Shown piece by piece: positions 26,268 through 37,163 of a DNA stretch of 64,000 nucleotides (its first letter is position 1; the number at the start of each line of letters is the position of its first letter). Source of the stretch: Bradyrhizobium sp. sBnM-33. GTDB lineage: Bacteria > Pseudomonadota > Alphaproteobacteria > Rhizobiales > Xanthobacteraceae. Under the pieces are notes generated by a model, which did not search any database, was not told the DNA's origin, and saw nothing but the letters and a program-made list of their open reading frames with translations. The position numbers and the translations under genes were made by a program. The stretch lies in contig NZ_CP136624.1 in the NCBI RefSeq assembly GCF_032917945.1, positions 2,666,001-2,730,000 on the forward strand. Reading direction: 5' to 3'.

Positions 26268-26786
26268 ATGCAGCGAACGATGCTGAACGTTATGATCCGT
26301 TGGTGTGGCGCGGCCGGCGTGGCTGCGTTGCCGAGTGCGGCGCTCGCCACCACCGATGTCGCGCTGCTGCCGCGCAACCTGTCGCCCTGGAACATGTTCG
26401 TGAATGCGGACATCGTGGTGCAGGCGGTCATGGTGGGCTTAGGCTTCGCCTCGCTGGTGACGTGGACGATCTGGCTGGCGAAAACCATCGAGATCCGCCG
26501 CAAGACCGCGACCGCCAAACGGCGCCTCAGCCTCTTGGAAATGGATGCCGTGCTGGCCAGGGCCGAGCAGGAGAGCCGCGGTGGCAAGGACGCCGTGGCG
26601 GCGCCAATGGACATGATGCCGGGACCCGAGATGCAGCAGGCGGATGCGTCGCCGCCCGAGCCCGCGGCCGCAGAGGCCGTGCGGGAGCAGATCGCGCCGA
26701 CTACGAACATCGTGGAATTGGCTTTGATCTCGCGCAAGCGAACCGACCGCGGTAGGAACTACGGCTCACAATCGAGAAACCAATGA
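26268..26786 (+). pseudogene. exbB: Truncated ExbB (TonB-system energiser)
   Basis: ATG 26268. The product has a signal-like N-terminus, then LSPWNMFVNADIVVQAVMVG and FASLVTWTIWLAKTIEIRRK, the start and first membrane helix of ExbB-type proton-channel proteins of heme systems. After the following loop the frame continues through TNIVELALISRKR and ends without the MotA/TolQ/ExbB channel domain. It cannot energise TonB. Confidence 0.75.
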
Positions 26787-26901
26787 GCACGCCTGCGAGA
26801 CGACGGAATCATTTGGCGCAAGAAAATCCACACATCCGTGAACAAATAAGTTGAGCAAAGCACTATCGCACCAAGGTCTACCCGAAGCCGGAGGATACTA
26901 G

Positions 26902-28251
<1,350 letters not shown>

Positions 28252-28288
28252 AAGAGTCGAATTTGAGTGAATCCGAAAGGCGCGAACA

Positions 28289-28954
28289 ATGAGTGATAAA
28301 CTTGGTCTGCTTTCAGAAGATGCCCTCGCGAAGTACCGCTCAGAGCTGGCAGATGAAGGTACGGTCCTGATTGCCCCCGAGACGTTGTTCACCAAAGATG
28401 AGTTGACGAGGATCGATCAGTTGCAGTCCGATATTCCCGAAGAAGAGGTTCGGAAGGGAGATGCCGGCGATTCTCACAATGTTTTTGTAAGACGAGTGCG
28501 CCTGGATCACGCCGGCCGTAATCCTAGCAACGTGAATGGTACAGCTTCAGCGCAGATCATCGAACTACTTGAAAGGACAGAGCGGATCTCCGCGCTCAGG
28601 AAGATCTTCGGAGCCTCATCAGAATACGTCATTCGCCGATGCCAAATGCATCGCATGCCGCCTGGGTCCTTCGTTGGCATCCATTTGGATGCTGAGAGCG
28701 ACCCCGACTTCGAGTATTCTGTGATTGTTCAGCTAGCGACAGATTTTGAGGGCGGTGAGTTCGTCGTATATCCAACCAACCGTAAACTCCAAATGTTTCG
28801 GCCACCTTTAGGAACCGTACTGATCACCACATGTAGGTTCCGGCATGAGGTAAGGCAGGTGCACGCCGGGGAGCGTCGGTCACTCGTCTACTTTTGTTCA
28901 AAATACGGCGGTGCGAACCGCAGGATAATCGAAAGCCCTGCCGCTCGCGCATGA
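28289..28954 (+). CDS. 2-oxoglutarate/Fe(II)-dependent oxygenase (prolyl hydroxylase-like)
   Basis: A 221-residue protein with the double-stranded beta-helix iron site: HxD in GIHLDAESD (about residues 131-133), distal His in FRHEVRQVHAGERRSLVYF and the 2OG-binding Arg in GERRS. The N-terminus (LIAPETLFTKDELTRIDQLQ) is typical of this family. It should hydroxylate an unactivated carbon of an amino acid, peptide or small metabolite. Only 37 bp separate it from the diiron-GFA gene, so they are probably cotranscribed. An ISNCY element begins 8 bp after its stop and may have cut off further genes. Confidence 0.85.
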   Translation: MSDKLGLLSEDALAKYRSELADEGTVLIAPETLFTKDELTRIDQLQSDIPEEEVRKGDAGDSHNVFVRRVRLDHAGRNPSNVNGTASAQIIELLERTERISALRKIFGASSEYVIRRCQMHRMPPGSFVGIHLDAESDPDFEYSVIVQLATDFEGGEFVVYPTNRKLQMFRPPLGTVLITTCRFRHEVRQVHAGERRSLVYFCSKYGGANRRIIESPAARA

Positions 28955-29720
28955 GGTCGGCTAGCTACTTTCCGGCGCAAAAACCGCGGCTCTGAAGGGC
29001 GGGGTCAACCACGCAGACAACGAGAAGCCCCGCCGGGGGGCGCGGCGGGGCGATGTGAGGCCAAGGTTGCGCTGGAAGTGGACTACCTTTGGAGTGACTG
29101 TTCGTCCATCACGCGACCGATGCTGATGAGGTTGTCGGCGACAACGCCGAGCCCGACCCAGCGCTTCATTCCGCTGCTGCCTTTGTAGCGACAGCGATCG
29201 AGCCCGTGCCGCCGTTTGGCCACGCTGATACGCCCCTCGCATCCGGTCCGCCATTTCTGGCCGTTGCGGAACCACCGCTTCTTCTGCTCGCGCTTGCGCG
29301 CGACGCTGTTGGTGGAGCGATTGGGGATGCAGACGCGTTTGACGCCGCTCGCCTTCGCCGCGGCTTCATTCCTGGCGGAATAGAACCCGGCGTCTGCTGC
29401 GACCAGGCGCGGCGTGCGACCGAGCTTGGCTTGGTGGATTTCGATGGCCGGAACCAACAGGTCCGAATCGCTCGGCCGCCGATCGTAGACTTCGTAGTCG
29501 ATCACGATTTGGTTTTCGGCCTCCTGCAGCTTGACCATCTTGCCGAACTCGTTGGGCTTGCCGGCCTTACCCTTGCGAATGATCGTAAGCGTCGAGCTGA
29601 GGCCGTTCGGGGATAGCGATCGTTTACCCGACGGCGAGTGAAAGGCGTGGATATCGATGCCCGGGCGATTGACGTCGATTTGGCCGGTTGGTTTCTTAAA
29701 CTCAACCGAGAGCCCTGCCG

Positions 29721-30158
29721 ATGTCTATCGAATCCCAGTTGCGCGAGAAGTTGCGGAAGATCGAGGCTCTTTTCGCGGGTGCCGGAACGGCCGGCGAGCG
29801 GCTCGCGGCGGAAGCGGCGCTGGAACGTGTTCGGGAGCGTTTGACGGAACTTGGTCGGCAAGATCCGTCAATTGAGATGCAGTTCTCGATGCCGGATCAA
29901 TGGTCGCGCCATCTGTTTCTTGCCTTGTGTCGGCGTTATGGCATGAAGCCGTATCGCTATTATCGGCAGCGGCGCAACACGGTCATGGTTCGCGCACCCA
30001 AACGGTTCCTCGATCAAGTTCTGTGGCCGGAGTTCTCCGAGCTTGACCAGGCCCTGCAAGCCTATCTTCATCAAGTGACGCTGCGCGTGATCCGTGATGA
30101 GGTCTTTGCCGACGCGAGCGAGGCGCAGGAGATTCCGGAGGCGTTACCACCGAACTGA
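29721..30158 (+). CDS. IS66 passenger ORF, hypothetical protein
   Basis: A 145-residue protein in opposite orientation to the IS66 tnp genes. It starts MSIESQLREKLRKIEALFAG followed by TAGERLAAEAALERVRERL, a helical segment like the N-terminus of DUF2786 proteins, then a central QWSRHLFLALCRRYGMKPYR and RNTVMVRAPKRFLDQVLWPE. I recall similar ORFs beside IS66 tnpC in rhizobia, but the function is unknown. Apparently intact. Confidence 0.7.
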   Translation: MSIESQLREKLRKIEALFAGAGTAGERLAAEAALERVRERLTELGRQDPSIEMQFSMPDQWSRHLFLALCRRYGMKPYRYYRQRRNTVMVRAPKRFLDQVLWPEFSELDQALQAYLHQVTLRVIRDEVFADASEAQEIPEALPPN

Positions 30159-30234
30159 TGGATACGGTCAGGAAGGCTGACTTTGCTTTTGTCTCAGGCA
30201 ATGGTTCGTCGATTTGCCATCGAGCTGAGGCCGT

Positions 30235-31215
30235 TCAGGCTTTGAAGTTCCATGGCATGAGCTGGTCGATGTTAGAGATCGGCCAGCCTTGAGCAATGCG
30301 CTCAAGGGTCTGCGTGAGCCAGGCGTGTGGATCGACATCGTTCATTTTTGCGGTTTGCAAAAGCGTGGCGAGGGTTGCCCAGGTCCGACCGCCGCCAGCG
30401 GATCCTGCGAACAATGCATTTTTCCGAGTAATTGTTTGCGGTCGGATGGCGCGCTCGACAATGTTGGAATCGATTTCGACCCGAGGCTGCAGTTCGAAGC
30501 CAATTTTGCCCATCCATTGCGCCATCAGCGAACGGTCCAGCTCGACCTGGTCCCGCGCATAGATGGCTTCCTGCTGATAAAGCGGCAGACCATCGGCATA
30601 TTTGGAGACGGCGATTTGGGCCAGAAGCGCCTCGGTGGGGATGCCGCTCTCGATGATATGGGGTGGCGCCGGCGCCTGGATCACGCCGTCGCGATTCCTG
30701 TAGGCGTATTTCGGGCGGCGCGTGACGATCACCCCGAACTTCGCCGGCATCACGTCCAGACGCTCCGACACGTCCTCGCCGATCAGAACCTTCTCCAGCC
30801 CCTCGCAGCTTGCGGGAATCTCAGGTTCGATGACAATCTCAACCCGCTCCAGATGAGCCGCGAAGCCCTTCCGCGGACGCCGCGCACGTTTCGGCTTGTC
30901 CTCAACGGCGCTGTCGAGCTCAGCTTCGATCGCCGCCATGCCGGTCTTTATTTCGTCGAACACGAAGGCGTGCTGCTCGTCGCTCAATGTCGCGCCGCGC
31001 AGACGCTCCGAGCGAGTGCCGTACCGCGACCGCTCCAGCATCCTCACGATCGCCGTCAGCGTCGCGATCCGCTCGTCAGCCGTCTTGTTCGCCACTTCGA
31101 GATGGCTGGTGCGTGCCTCCAGCAGCGCCCTCTGTTTGGCCATGGCGACGATCATCGCCTTGAGCGCGTCAACGTCGTCGGGAAGCTCTGCAACGGCCAT
31201 CGTCATCGCCGCCAT
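30235..31215 (-). pseudogene. tnpC: IS66 transposase TnpC with deleted catalytic core
   Basis: The N-terminal part (coiled coil LEARTSHLEVANKTADERIA, zinc-finger-like and SERLDVMPAKFGVIVTRRPK region, LIAQIAVSKYADGLPLY-like LLAQIAVSKYADGLPLYQQE) is joined at MGKIGFELQP directly to the C-terminal VEIDSNIVERAIRPQTITRK and NALFAGSAGGGRTWATLATL. About 190 residues with most of the DDE core are missing, without loss of frame. The frame is open to 31353; start 31215 is a choice among several Met codons. The element cannot transpose by itself. Confidence 0.85.
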
Positions 31216-31303
31216 CAGAGCATGTTCGCGGTCGGTTTCCCAAACTTTCCAAAGGCCTGATTCAAAATGCCACAGATTTTTCAGCCCATCGATTGCGGCC
31301 GCT

Positions 31304-31624
31304 TCACAGCCACCGGTCGGACCTTCTTCCAGTCCAGCCATCGACCAGCGCAAGCAACTGCGCGTGGTTCAACCGCACCGTGACCGGCCCAATCCGGGGC
31401 CAGCAGAACTGCGTTTCCTCAAGCGTCTTGGCGAACAGACATACTCCTGTACCATCAAACCAAACCGCCTTGATCCGGTCTGCTCTTTTCGAACGGAAGA
31501 CGTAGAGCGCGCCACTGAATGGATCAGCGCCGCCGTCCCGCACCAGAGCCATCAAGCCGGTCGCCCCCTTGCGGAAGTCAACCGGTGTGCTCGCTACATA
31601 AACCTGCACGCCGGCCGGGATCAT
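31304..31624 (-). CDS. tnpB: IS66 accessory protein TnpB
   Basis: A 106-residue protein with the IS66 Orf2 signature: VQVYVASTPVDFRKGATGLM, DPFSGALYVFRSKRADRIKA and VWFDGTGVCLFAKTLEE. Its start overlaps the tnpA stop by 4 bp. Required with TnpA and TnpC for IS66 transposition; intact here. Confidence 0.92.
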   Translation of the reverse strand: MIPAGVQVYVASTPVDFRKGATGLMALVRDGGADPFSGALYVFRSKRADRIKAVWFDGTGVCLFAKTLEETQFCWPRIGPVTVRLNHAQLLALVDGWTGRRSDRWL

Positions 31625-32007
31625 GCCTTGCGAACCGCCCGGATCACGTCGGCAAGCCGGGCAGGCTCGACGTCGCCGCCGGCGCGAACCACCACATCGC
31701 CGATAACGATTTCTACCAAGTCGCTCCGCATCGCATCAAAGCGCGCGAACTTGACCGGCTTGTTCGCCGCTGCTGCCAATGGCACAACCACTCCAGAGGC
31801 CTTCGCCTTGCGACGCCACGCGAAAAGCTGCGACGGATCGAGCCCATTTGATCGCGCAATCGCCGATACATTTGCTCCCGCAACCAACGTCTCTCCCACG
31901 ATCCTGGCCTTCTCCTCCTCCGACCATGACCTGTAACTGCGCGCCGGACTGTTCGACAGCCGCACAGGGCTCGCCGTGAGAACCTCGAAGCTTCTGCTAT
32001 CAGACAT
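31621..32007 (-). CDS. tnpA: IS66 accessory protein TnpA
   Basis: Start at 32007 (MSDSRSFEVLTASPVRLSN). A helix-turn-helix follows: SWSEEEKARIVGETLVAGAN then VSAIARSNGLDPSQLFAWRR. Ends with DLVEIVIGDVVVRAGGDVEP and overlaps tnpB by 4 bp. Intact. Confidence 0.9.
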   Translation of the reverse strand: MSDSRSFEVLTASPVRLSNSPARSYRSWSEEEKARIVGETLVAGANVSAIARSNGLDPSQLFAWRRKAKASGVVVPLAAAANKPVKFARFDAMRSDLVEIVIGDVVVRAGGDVEPARLADVIRAVRKA

Positions 32008-32090
32008 ACGTTCGCTCACAGGAGTCTCCTTACAAATCACAAGGAGATTCTCTGCTGTTCGAACACGCCGCGCTATGCGGGGTCTCCTAC

Positions 32091-33649
32091 CTTTCAATTA
32101 CCCATAATTTTTGCCTCGATCGCGGCTCCCAGTTCGATGTCGGTCAGCCGCGATAGTCCTCGCCAGATCACGGTATTTCCTGGAGGCGGATCGTTGGCTC
32201 GGGCCAAGTACCCGCCGAGCCGCGCGATCTTGACCACATAGTGCGAGAGTGTGCTTCGTCGAGAGCGATTGCCATCCCTGTCTTTCACCAAGTGATCAAG
32301 AAGCCTGATTTCAGGATCTGTCAGCGCCGTTTGCGGTAGGGCATTCGGCGAGGAACGATTGAGCATCGTCATCCAGAAGACGCGCCAACTCACAATGCAG
32401 AAAACCGCGATCAGATTGACCAGACGCTCAGCGGTTCGCAATTTCGACTCCTCCGCCTTGCAGCCCGATTTGAGGATCTTATGGAAGACCTCGATCTTCC
32501 ACCTCAACCCGTACCATTCGATCTTCTCGATGGCGTCCTTGCGCGATTGGACCGGGAGATCGGTGAGGAGCTTCCACTCGATCTTCTTTCGCCGCTTCGG
32601 CCTTCCCCGCTCTTGAGCATGGATCACGGTCAGAGTGAGTGCGGGATATTTCTTCTGCTTGCCGATCGGCGGCAGAATTCGAAGCTTGCGGAAACGAATT
32701 TCGAGAAGCGCTTCATCCGGATCGCCTTTGTCGTCCTTGAACTTGATCCGATGTAGGCCTTTGACCGTGACCTCGTCCATTTCGTCGGCAATTGTATGAT
32801 TGCCGTCCCCGGCAAGCCGATCAACACAGGTTCGCACCAGGAAATGCGTTCCAACCTCCTCGGCCAGGCAAAACAGCTCATAGATGTCGCTCTCGCGATC
32901 ACCAATATGAACGCATCGTGCAGGGGCAGCGAGAAGTTCGGTCGATTGCCGTAAATTCTCCAGCCAGCGGATGCTCTCCTTCTGCTCGATAGGAACCCGT
33001 GTCGGATTGATCTTTCGCTTCAGCGCCGTCGTCCCCTTGAACTTCTTGCGTGTCCAGAACTTGATTGCCGCCAGTCCGAACGGAAGCCCCTCGGTCGTCA
33101 CGGCGAGGCTCGAATGCATCAGGATGCCGCACTGCGTGCGCCCTGCCGTCTTGCCCGTAAAGCCAATCAGATCCGGCTTCTCGCGCTTGAAGCTGAATTC
33201 CGTCGTGTCATGGAGGACGAGGATCGGTCCCTCCGTCGTCGCTGCGCGCCCGCGCGTCGCCTCGAAATGACCGCAAAGAATATCCGCCTCGTTGACCCGT
33301 TCGTTGGAGAAGAAGCGATAGGCGGCCTTCGTGTTGGCCCAATCCTGACAAACCAGCGGGATGCTTTGACCCATGTCGCTCCCGATTTGTGCGAGCAATT
33401 TGCAGAACCGGCGGCCAAGCCGCTCATCCTTAAACTCGCATCCCGCAGTTTCCCGATCAACCCACGTCTCGACACCCGTCGTCACTCGCTGAGAACGTGC
33501 CTCCGCGCATTCCGTCAACACCAGCCCCATCGCGCACCCCACACTTCCGAATCAGGTGCTCAACAAGGAATCACAACAGATTCTGCCGATTCAAGATTTC
33601 GCCCGCGGCGCGTCGTTCAAATCCGACGTCAAATGTGGGTAATTGAAAG
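32091..33649 (-). mobile_element. IS4-family (Tn5-like) element inserted in IS66
   Basis: 1559 bp, flanked by the 9-bp duplication GTCTCCTAC (32082-32090 and 33650-33658). Terminal inverted repeats start CTTTCAATTACCCA on both sides. Contains a single transposase gene. Confidence 0.9.
32094..33542 (-). CDS. IS4-family transposase (IS50/Tn5 group)
   Basis: A 482-residue transposase. The N-terminal DNA-binding domain is of the Tn5 type (WVDRETAGCEFKDERLGRRF, then ANTKAAYRFFSNERVNEADI). Catalytic Asp lies in ILVLHDTTEFSF, second Asp in VHIGDRESDIYELF, and the YREK-like Glu region in WYGLRWKIEVFHKILKSGC. It appears intact; the stop codon lies within the left inverted repeat. Confidence 0.93.
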   Translation of the reverse strand: MGCAMGLVLTECAEARSQRVTTGVETWVDRETAGCEFKDERLGRRFCKLLAQIGSDMGQSIPLVCQDWANTKAAYRFFSNERVNEADILCGHFEATRGRAATTEGPILVLHDTTEFSFKREKPDLIGFTGKTAGRTQCGILMHSSLAVTTEGLPFGLAAIKFWTRKKFKGTTALKRKINPTRVPIEQKESIRWLENLRQSTELLAAPARCVHIGDRESDIYELFCLAEEVGTHFLVRTCVDRLAGDGNHTIADEMDEVTVKGLHRIKFKDDKGDPDEALLEIRFRKLRILPPIGKQKKYPALTLTVIHAQERGRPKRRKKIEWKLLTDLPVQSRKDAIEKIEWYGLRWKIEVFHKILKSGCKAEESKLRTAERLVNLIAVFCIVSWRVFWMTMLNRSSPNALPQTALTDPEIRLLDHLVKDRDGNRSRRSTLSHYVVKIARLGGYLARANDPPPGNTVIWRGLSRLTDIELGAAIEAKIMGN

Positions 33650-34577
33650 GTCTCCTACGCCCTTACGAATGATCTCCGTCGAGGGCTCGAACACGCTGAA
33701 GAGCTTGTCCTCTGCCCGCGTATTGCCGCGGAAGATGCGTTCCCGGGCCTGCCGCATCACCTGCCGTACCAGCGGCATCATCGCTTCCAGCTCCTGCCGC
33801 AAGCCTTGCAGCGCCAGCCGCTTCAAGATGCCCCTGGCCCGCTTCACGCCGGTGGCGATCTCATGGGAGAAGCGCTTCGCTTGCCCCACCACACGGCTCG
33901 TCGAGTTCAACAGCCGCCGGTAGCCTTGCTTGAGCTTCTCGTGATTGAGCGGTCCTTTGGCACGTGCGGTTCGCGAGATATCGAGCAGGCGCAGTTTTAC
34001 GCTTCGCGTTCGGTCGCGCAGTTTTGTTCCGGCCGTGCCGACGATCTTGGTGACCTTCTTCATGGTGCGGATCAACACCCTGACCCCGTCGCCCAGCAAC
34101 ATGCTGTCGGTCGGGTAGTGGATGTTGGTCTCCACCACCGTCGTATCCACGCGCATTCTGCGTCCCTGCGTCACCCCTTGTTGCTGCGCGATTTGCACGA
34201 TCCGGTCGTGGATCTGCCTGATTGTTTCCGGATCCACAGCCAGGCCCCAGCGCCCCATCGTCTTGGCGTCCGGCGTCTTGCCGCCGCCCACCCGGGTGAA
34301 GTCGCGGTACACCAGGTTGGCGCGCACTTCGCGTTCCAGCACGTGATAGCTCCAGTTGCGAACGTGCTTGAGGATCAACAATCGCAACACCACCTCGGCC
34401 GGCGCCCCCAGCCGACCACGACTCTTGGGATGTCGTCTCGCCAGCGCCTCGTACACCGCACCGACGATCTGTTCATCCGCCAGAACCCGGTCAGCATGGG
34501 TCATCCAGCCTTCGCGAAGATCGATCACTTCCCCGGCGATCAAGCCGTCGCCGAAGCTCAGTTGCGCTCTGCGCATC

Positions 34578-34922
34578 TCAATCACGTTTCTTCCTCCCCC
34601 GCGGCAGCGCCGCATCAGGGCGCAGCAGGTGGTGATTGAGCTCGCAGATCGCCTCGATCGCGTCTTTCAGCTTCTGGTAATTGTCCAGCCAACGGCGCAC
34701 CTCGGCAACGCGCTCGCGCCGCACGCTGAACTGACGCACGCGTCCGCCCGCATAGCTTACCGTCAGGACATGCACCTGGTGCCCTTCGCCGCGCGCGCAT
34801 TTCTGGCAGCCGCTCTTATGACGAACCGTGCGCTCCAGCAGCGAGCCGCGCAGCAGTTCGCCAGTGACCGGTAGCTTGTCGACAAGCTTCTCACGCGTTT
34901 GAAGGGCTCGATCACGAATCAT
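34578..34922 (-). CDS. DUF6788-like accessory ORF of ISNCY
   Basis: A 114-residue protein ending 1 bp before the ISNCY transposase start. Core features are the Cys pair and the following strands HKSGCQKCARGEGHQVHVLT and VRQFSVRRERVAEVRRWLDN, typical of DUF6788 proteins next to transposases. Function unknown. Confidence 0.65.
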   Translation of the reverse strand: MIRDRALQTREKLVDKLPVTGELLRGSLLERTVRHKSGCQKCARGEGHQVHVLTVSYAGGRVRQFSVRRERVAEVRRWLDNYQKLKDAIEAICELNHHLLRPDAALPRGRKKRD

Positions 34923-35048
34923 TCATAAGAATGAATCAACGCTGCCGCTTCAAGTCAACGCCAATCCGTCCGACCTTGCAGTTTTCGCCACAGCGAGCGA
35001 TTCTGGCAGCCGCACAAGGCCGCCGATTTTTTGCGCCGGAAAGTAGCT

Positions 35049-35669
35049 AAGCTAGATAGAATGGATTATGATGGCGTGCGAATGAGGTCTATGGATGCAG
35101 GCCGGCATTCCCTAACTAGACGAATGCCGGACTCGACGCACGAAGATACTTTGCTGTCTTCCTCGCCCGTCGCTATCGTCTGTACAGTGATGCTGGATGG
35201 TAAGTTATCAGACTGGAGCGAGTTTTGCTGCGTGAAGAGGAGAGGGGAACGCTAACCACTGGCGCAATGATGGTCAAAGTGCGAGGCTCATATCCCGGAC
35301 AAGATATTGTACGTCCAGCCGATCTGCCTAACTACTTTAATCAACTAAAGAATGTAGCCAATGACTGCAGATTTGGGTGCCGATCTGCATCGCTCCGGCA
35401 TTCTCGTGCTCCGCGTCGTCCCAGAACTAAACCGTTTGCACGGTTGCGTGGTATAGGAAACCTGACAAGGTTGGTGCGCCGAACAACTTGGGTTTGGAAC
35501 GGAAGAATCGACAGTGCTGCGCCAGTCAACCTGGAAGAGAGTGCTTCGCCATCTTCTTAGGGCGCGTTTTGGCTTCAACACATGGTTGGGAATAGGGATG
35601 TTGTTCAAGCTGAAACAAATGGACCGAAGAAGGCATCCTGAAGAGCGGAACATGGGGCAGTGATCCAAA
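35049..35669. other. Gene-free stretch downstream of ISNCY with an inverted repeat
   Basis: About 620 bp. Fragments of open frame on the plus strand (for example DTLLSSSPVAIVCTVMLDGK near 35143) look protein-like but are short and need frame changes. I cannot assign a gene. Confidence 0.35.
35102..35130. repeat. Perfect 9-bp inverted repeat (hairpin)
   Basis: CCGGCATTC, an 11-base loop, then GAATGCCGG. No T-run follows on the plus strand. It may be a regulator-binding site or attenuator; no neighbouring gene decides. Confidence 0.4.
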
Positions 35670-36986
35670 TCAGAGCATCGTCAATAATCGATGCTCGAAA
35701 TTCCGGCCCACCAGCCTGTCGCGCGCGATCACGAGACACTCCACCGTGCCTGCCTCTTGGTCGGCGGCAAGCGGAATAACGCCTTCCTTGTGTATGCGAT
35801 CAAATAGCAATCCTTCATCGACAAAACAATCAAGTGCCGTTTGGAGGGAGTTTAGTCGGACGTTCCGCACAGATGAAATCACGTAGGAATGGGACCAGTC
35901 GGCTCCTAGCAACCGGTCAGCAATGCTGTGCAGTACCGAGCCACCGCCCCACCGACCGTTCGCTTCATTAAACAGCAGCCGCCCGTCGATCGAGAAAATG
36001 GCATCTATATTGATCATTCCGCGGTAACCCAAGGTCCGCGCAAGCTCCACAAATCGATAGGCGTGCGCGTAAGCGGTCGAGTACTGCTCATTGCTCAAGT
36101 CGCTTGGAAGCTCTAGACCAGTCCAGACGAGAGCTCTTTCGGCCCGACCTTCGCTTCCATGCAGACGTATGTTTCCACTGTTGACGTATGCGATTGAACC
36201 ATTTTCCTCGATTTCGAACTCAAGGTAGAACAGAGAACTGGCCAAGTGGTATGATTCTACGACCACTGTTTTACACGAGGGGGTTGTCATCTCAGACCAA
36301 AGTGCATCAGGATCAAACGACGGCCAAAGGACCCGGCGGGTCTCCCTTGCCCCAGGTAGTGGAGCGCTCCCCTTGCCGGTTAATATGACATTTCCAACCC
36401 CGCCGGCTCCATTGTCTAATTTTACAATGACGCTGCCGGTTTCAAGCCTTAGGGAGTTGACCGCTCTGAACAATTCTTCTGAGCTTGTTGCTATGCATCC
36501 ACTGGGCAACGGAAGCGTGACACTTGTTGCCAATTGACGGAAGTGGCTCTTGCGGTTCAATAGATCAGGGCCTCGCTGCAGAGCGAAGTCGTTCCCTTTC
36601 TGCTGTATGCCGAGCATCGCCGCTAAGCGCGCAACGCCTTCAGTAGAGTAGCAAGCACAGAGTTTCCAATGTGTTTTCTCACGAATGTGGCGTCGGATTT
36701 GTTCAACAATTGTATTGGACTGCAGAGTGAAATCACTAAGGACCCGGGTCTCGTGCGCGTTTTCTGGCACGAGCACCAAGACGGTCGATGGGTCGAACCT
36801 TAGCGTCGCGCCAACGTAGCGTAGCAGATCAGTTGGGATCGCTACCGGAGAGACAATTAGGTCGCCCGCTTGTGCAAACCATACGGAGCGCCAGGCTGAC
36901 TTGGCGGCAAGCGAAAGTTGGATTGCCGTCAGATCGGCACCCGACATTTGGGCGGTACCGGCGTTCATAATTAGGATCCGCGGCAT
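35670..36986 (-). CDS. ATP-grasp ligase (PGM1-like peptide ligase)
   Basis: A 438-residue protein; start at 36986 (MPRILIMNAGTAQMSGADLT) chosen over a longer frame from 37052. A pre-ATP-grasp domain (about 1-140) is followed by the ATP-grasp core: SVIVKLDNGAGGVGNVIL (nucleotide-binding loop), TVVVESYHLASSLFYLEFEI and metal-binding LLFNEANGRWGGGSVLHSIA. This layout resembles PGM1-type ligases that join nonproteinogenic amino acids or peptides by acyl-phosphate chemistry. The substrate is unknown. It lies 177 bp downstream of the acyl-CoA ligase gene on the same strand. GC content is low for this window. Confidence 0.75.
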   Translation of the reverse strand: MPRILIMNAGTAQMSGADLTAIQLSLAAKSAWRSVWFAQAGDLIVSPVAIPTDLLRYVGATLRFDPSTVLVLVPENAHETRVLSDFTLQSNTIVEQIRRHIREKTHWKLCACYSTEGVARLAAMLGIQQKGNDFALQRGPDLLNRKSHFRQLATSVTLPLPSGCIATSSEELFRAVNSLRLETGSVIVKLDNGAGGVGNVILTGKGSAPLPGARETRRVLWPSFDPDALWSEMTTPSCKTVVVESYHLASSLFYLEFEIEENGSIAYVNSGNIRLHGSEGRAERALVWTGLELPSDLSNEQYSTAYAHAYRFVELARTLGYRGMINIDAIFSIDGRLLFNEANGRWGGGSVLHSIADRLLGADWSHSYVISSVRNVRLNSLQTALDCFVDEGLLFDRIHKEGVIPLAADQEAGTVECLVIARDRLVGRNFEHRLLTML

Positions 36987-37163
36987 CAACGAGCTCCGTG
37001 GTACTTGGCATATCGGTCCGGCACTACGATGAACGTGCGGAAGCGTATTCATGTAGGTACAGTTGTTCGAAACGACTTCAGTGAGCTAGAGACATAAGTT
37101 CGCGTGCAGGCGGCAAGAGAAATATTGCCAACGCCCAATCCGCGATATTCATTTGGTGCCTCC

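Larger units (their letters stand above)
29585..33666 (-). mobile_element. IS66-family element (contains IS4) inserted in ISNCY transposase
   Basis: Flanked by the 8-bp target duplication GAATGATC (29577-29584 and 33667-33674), the duplication size expected of IS66. Ends start GTAAGCGTCGAGC (left) and GTAAGGGCGTAGG (right, reverse strand). It contains tnpA, tnpB, an internally deleted tnpC, a passenger ORF, and an IS4 element at 32091-33649 close to its right end. Confidence 0.88.
29083..34576 (-). pseudogene. ISNCY-family transposase split by IS66
   Basis: The N-terminal part (34576 down to 33667) encodes MRRAQLSFGDGLIAGEVIDL through RMRVDTTVVETNIHYPTDSM (first catalytic Asp) to KLFSVFEPSTEIIRKG. 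The C-terminal part (29584 down to 29083) continues KGKAGKPNEFGKMVKLQEAE, LVAADAGFYSARNEAAAK, then RTGCEGRISVAKRRHGLDRC and KRWVGLGVVADNLISIGRVM. Removing 29585-33674 rejoins the frame at IIRKGK. The intact protein would be about 470 residues. Confidence 0.85.
28962..35049 (-). mobile_element. ISNCY-family element containing nested IS66 and IS4 elements
   Basis: Terminal inverted repeats begin TAGCTACTTTCCGGCGCAAA at both ends (28962 rightward; 35049 leftward on the reverse strand). Inside are a DUF6788 gene, a transposase split into two parts, and the IS66 insertion between them (29585-33666). A GC-rich hairpin (29027-29051) lies near the left end. No clear target duplication was found. Confidence 0.8.

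Noticed and set aside
29027..29051. Strong GC hairpin near the ISNCY left end as a terminator of the 2OG oxygenase gene
   Set aside because: No T-run follows and it lies inside the IS element; may be an IS structural feature.
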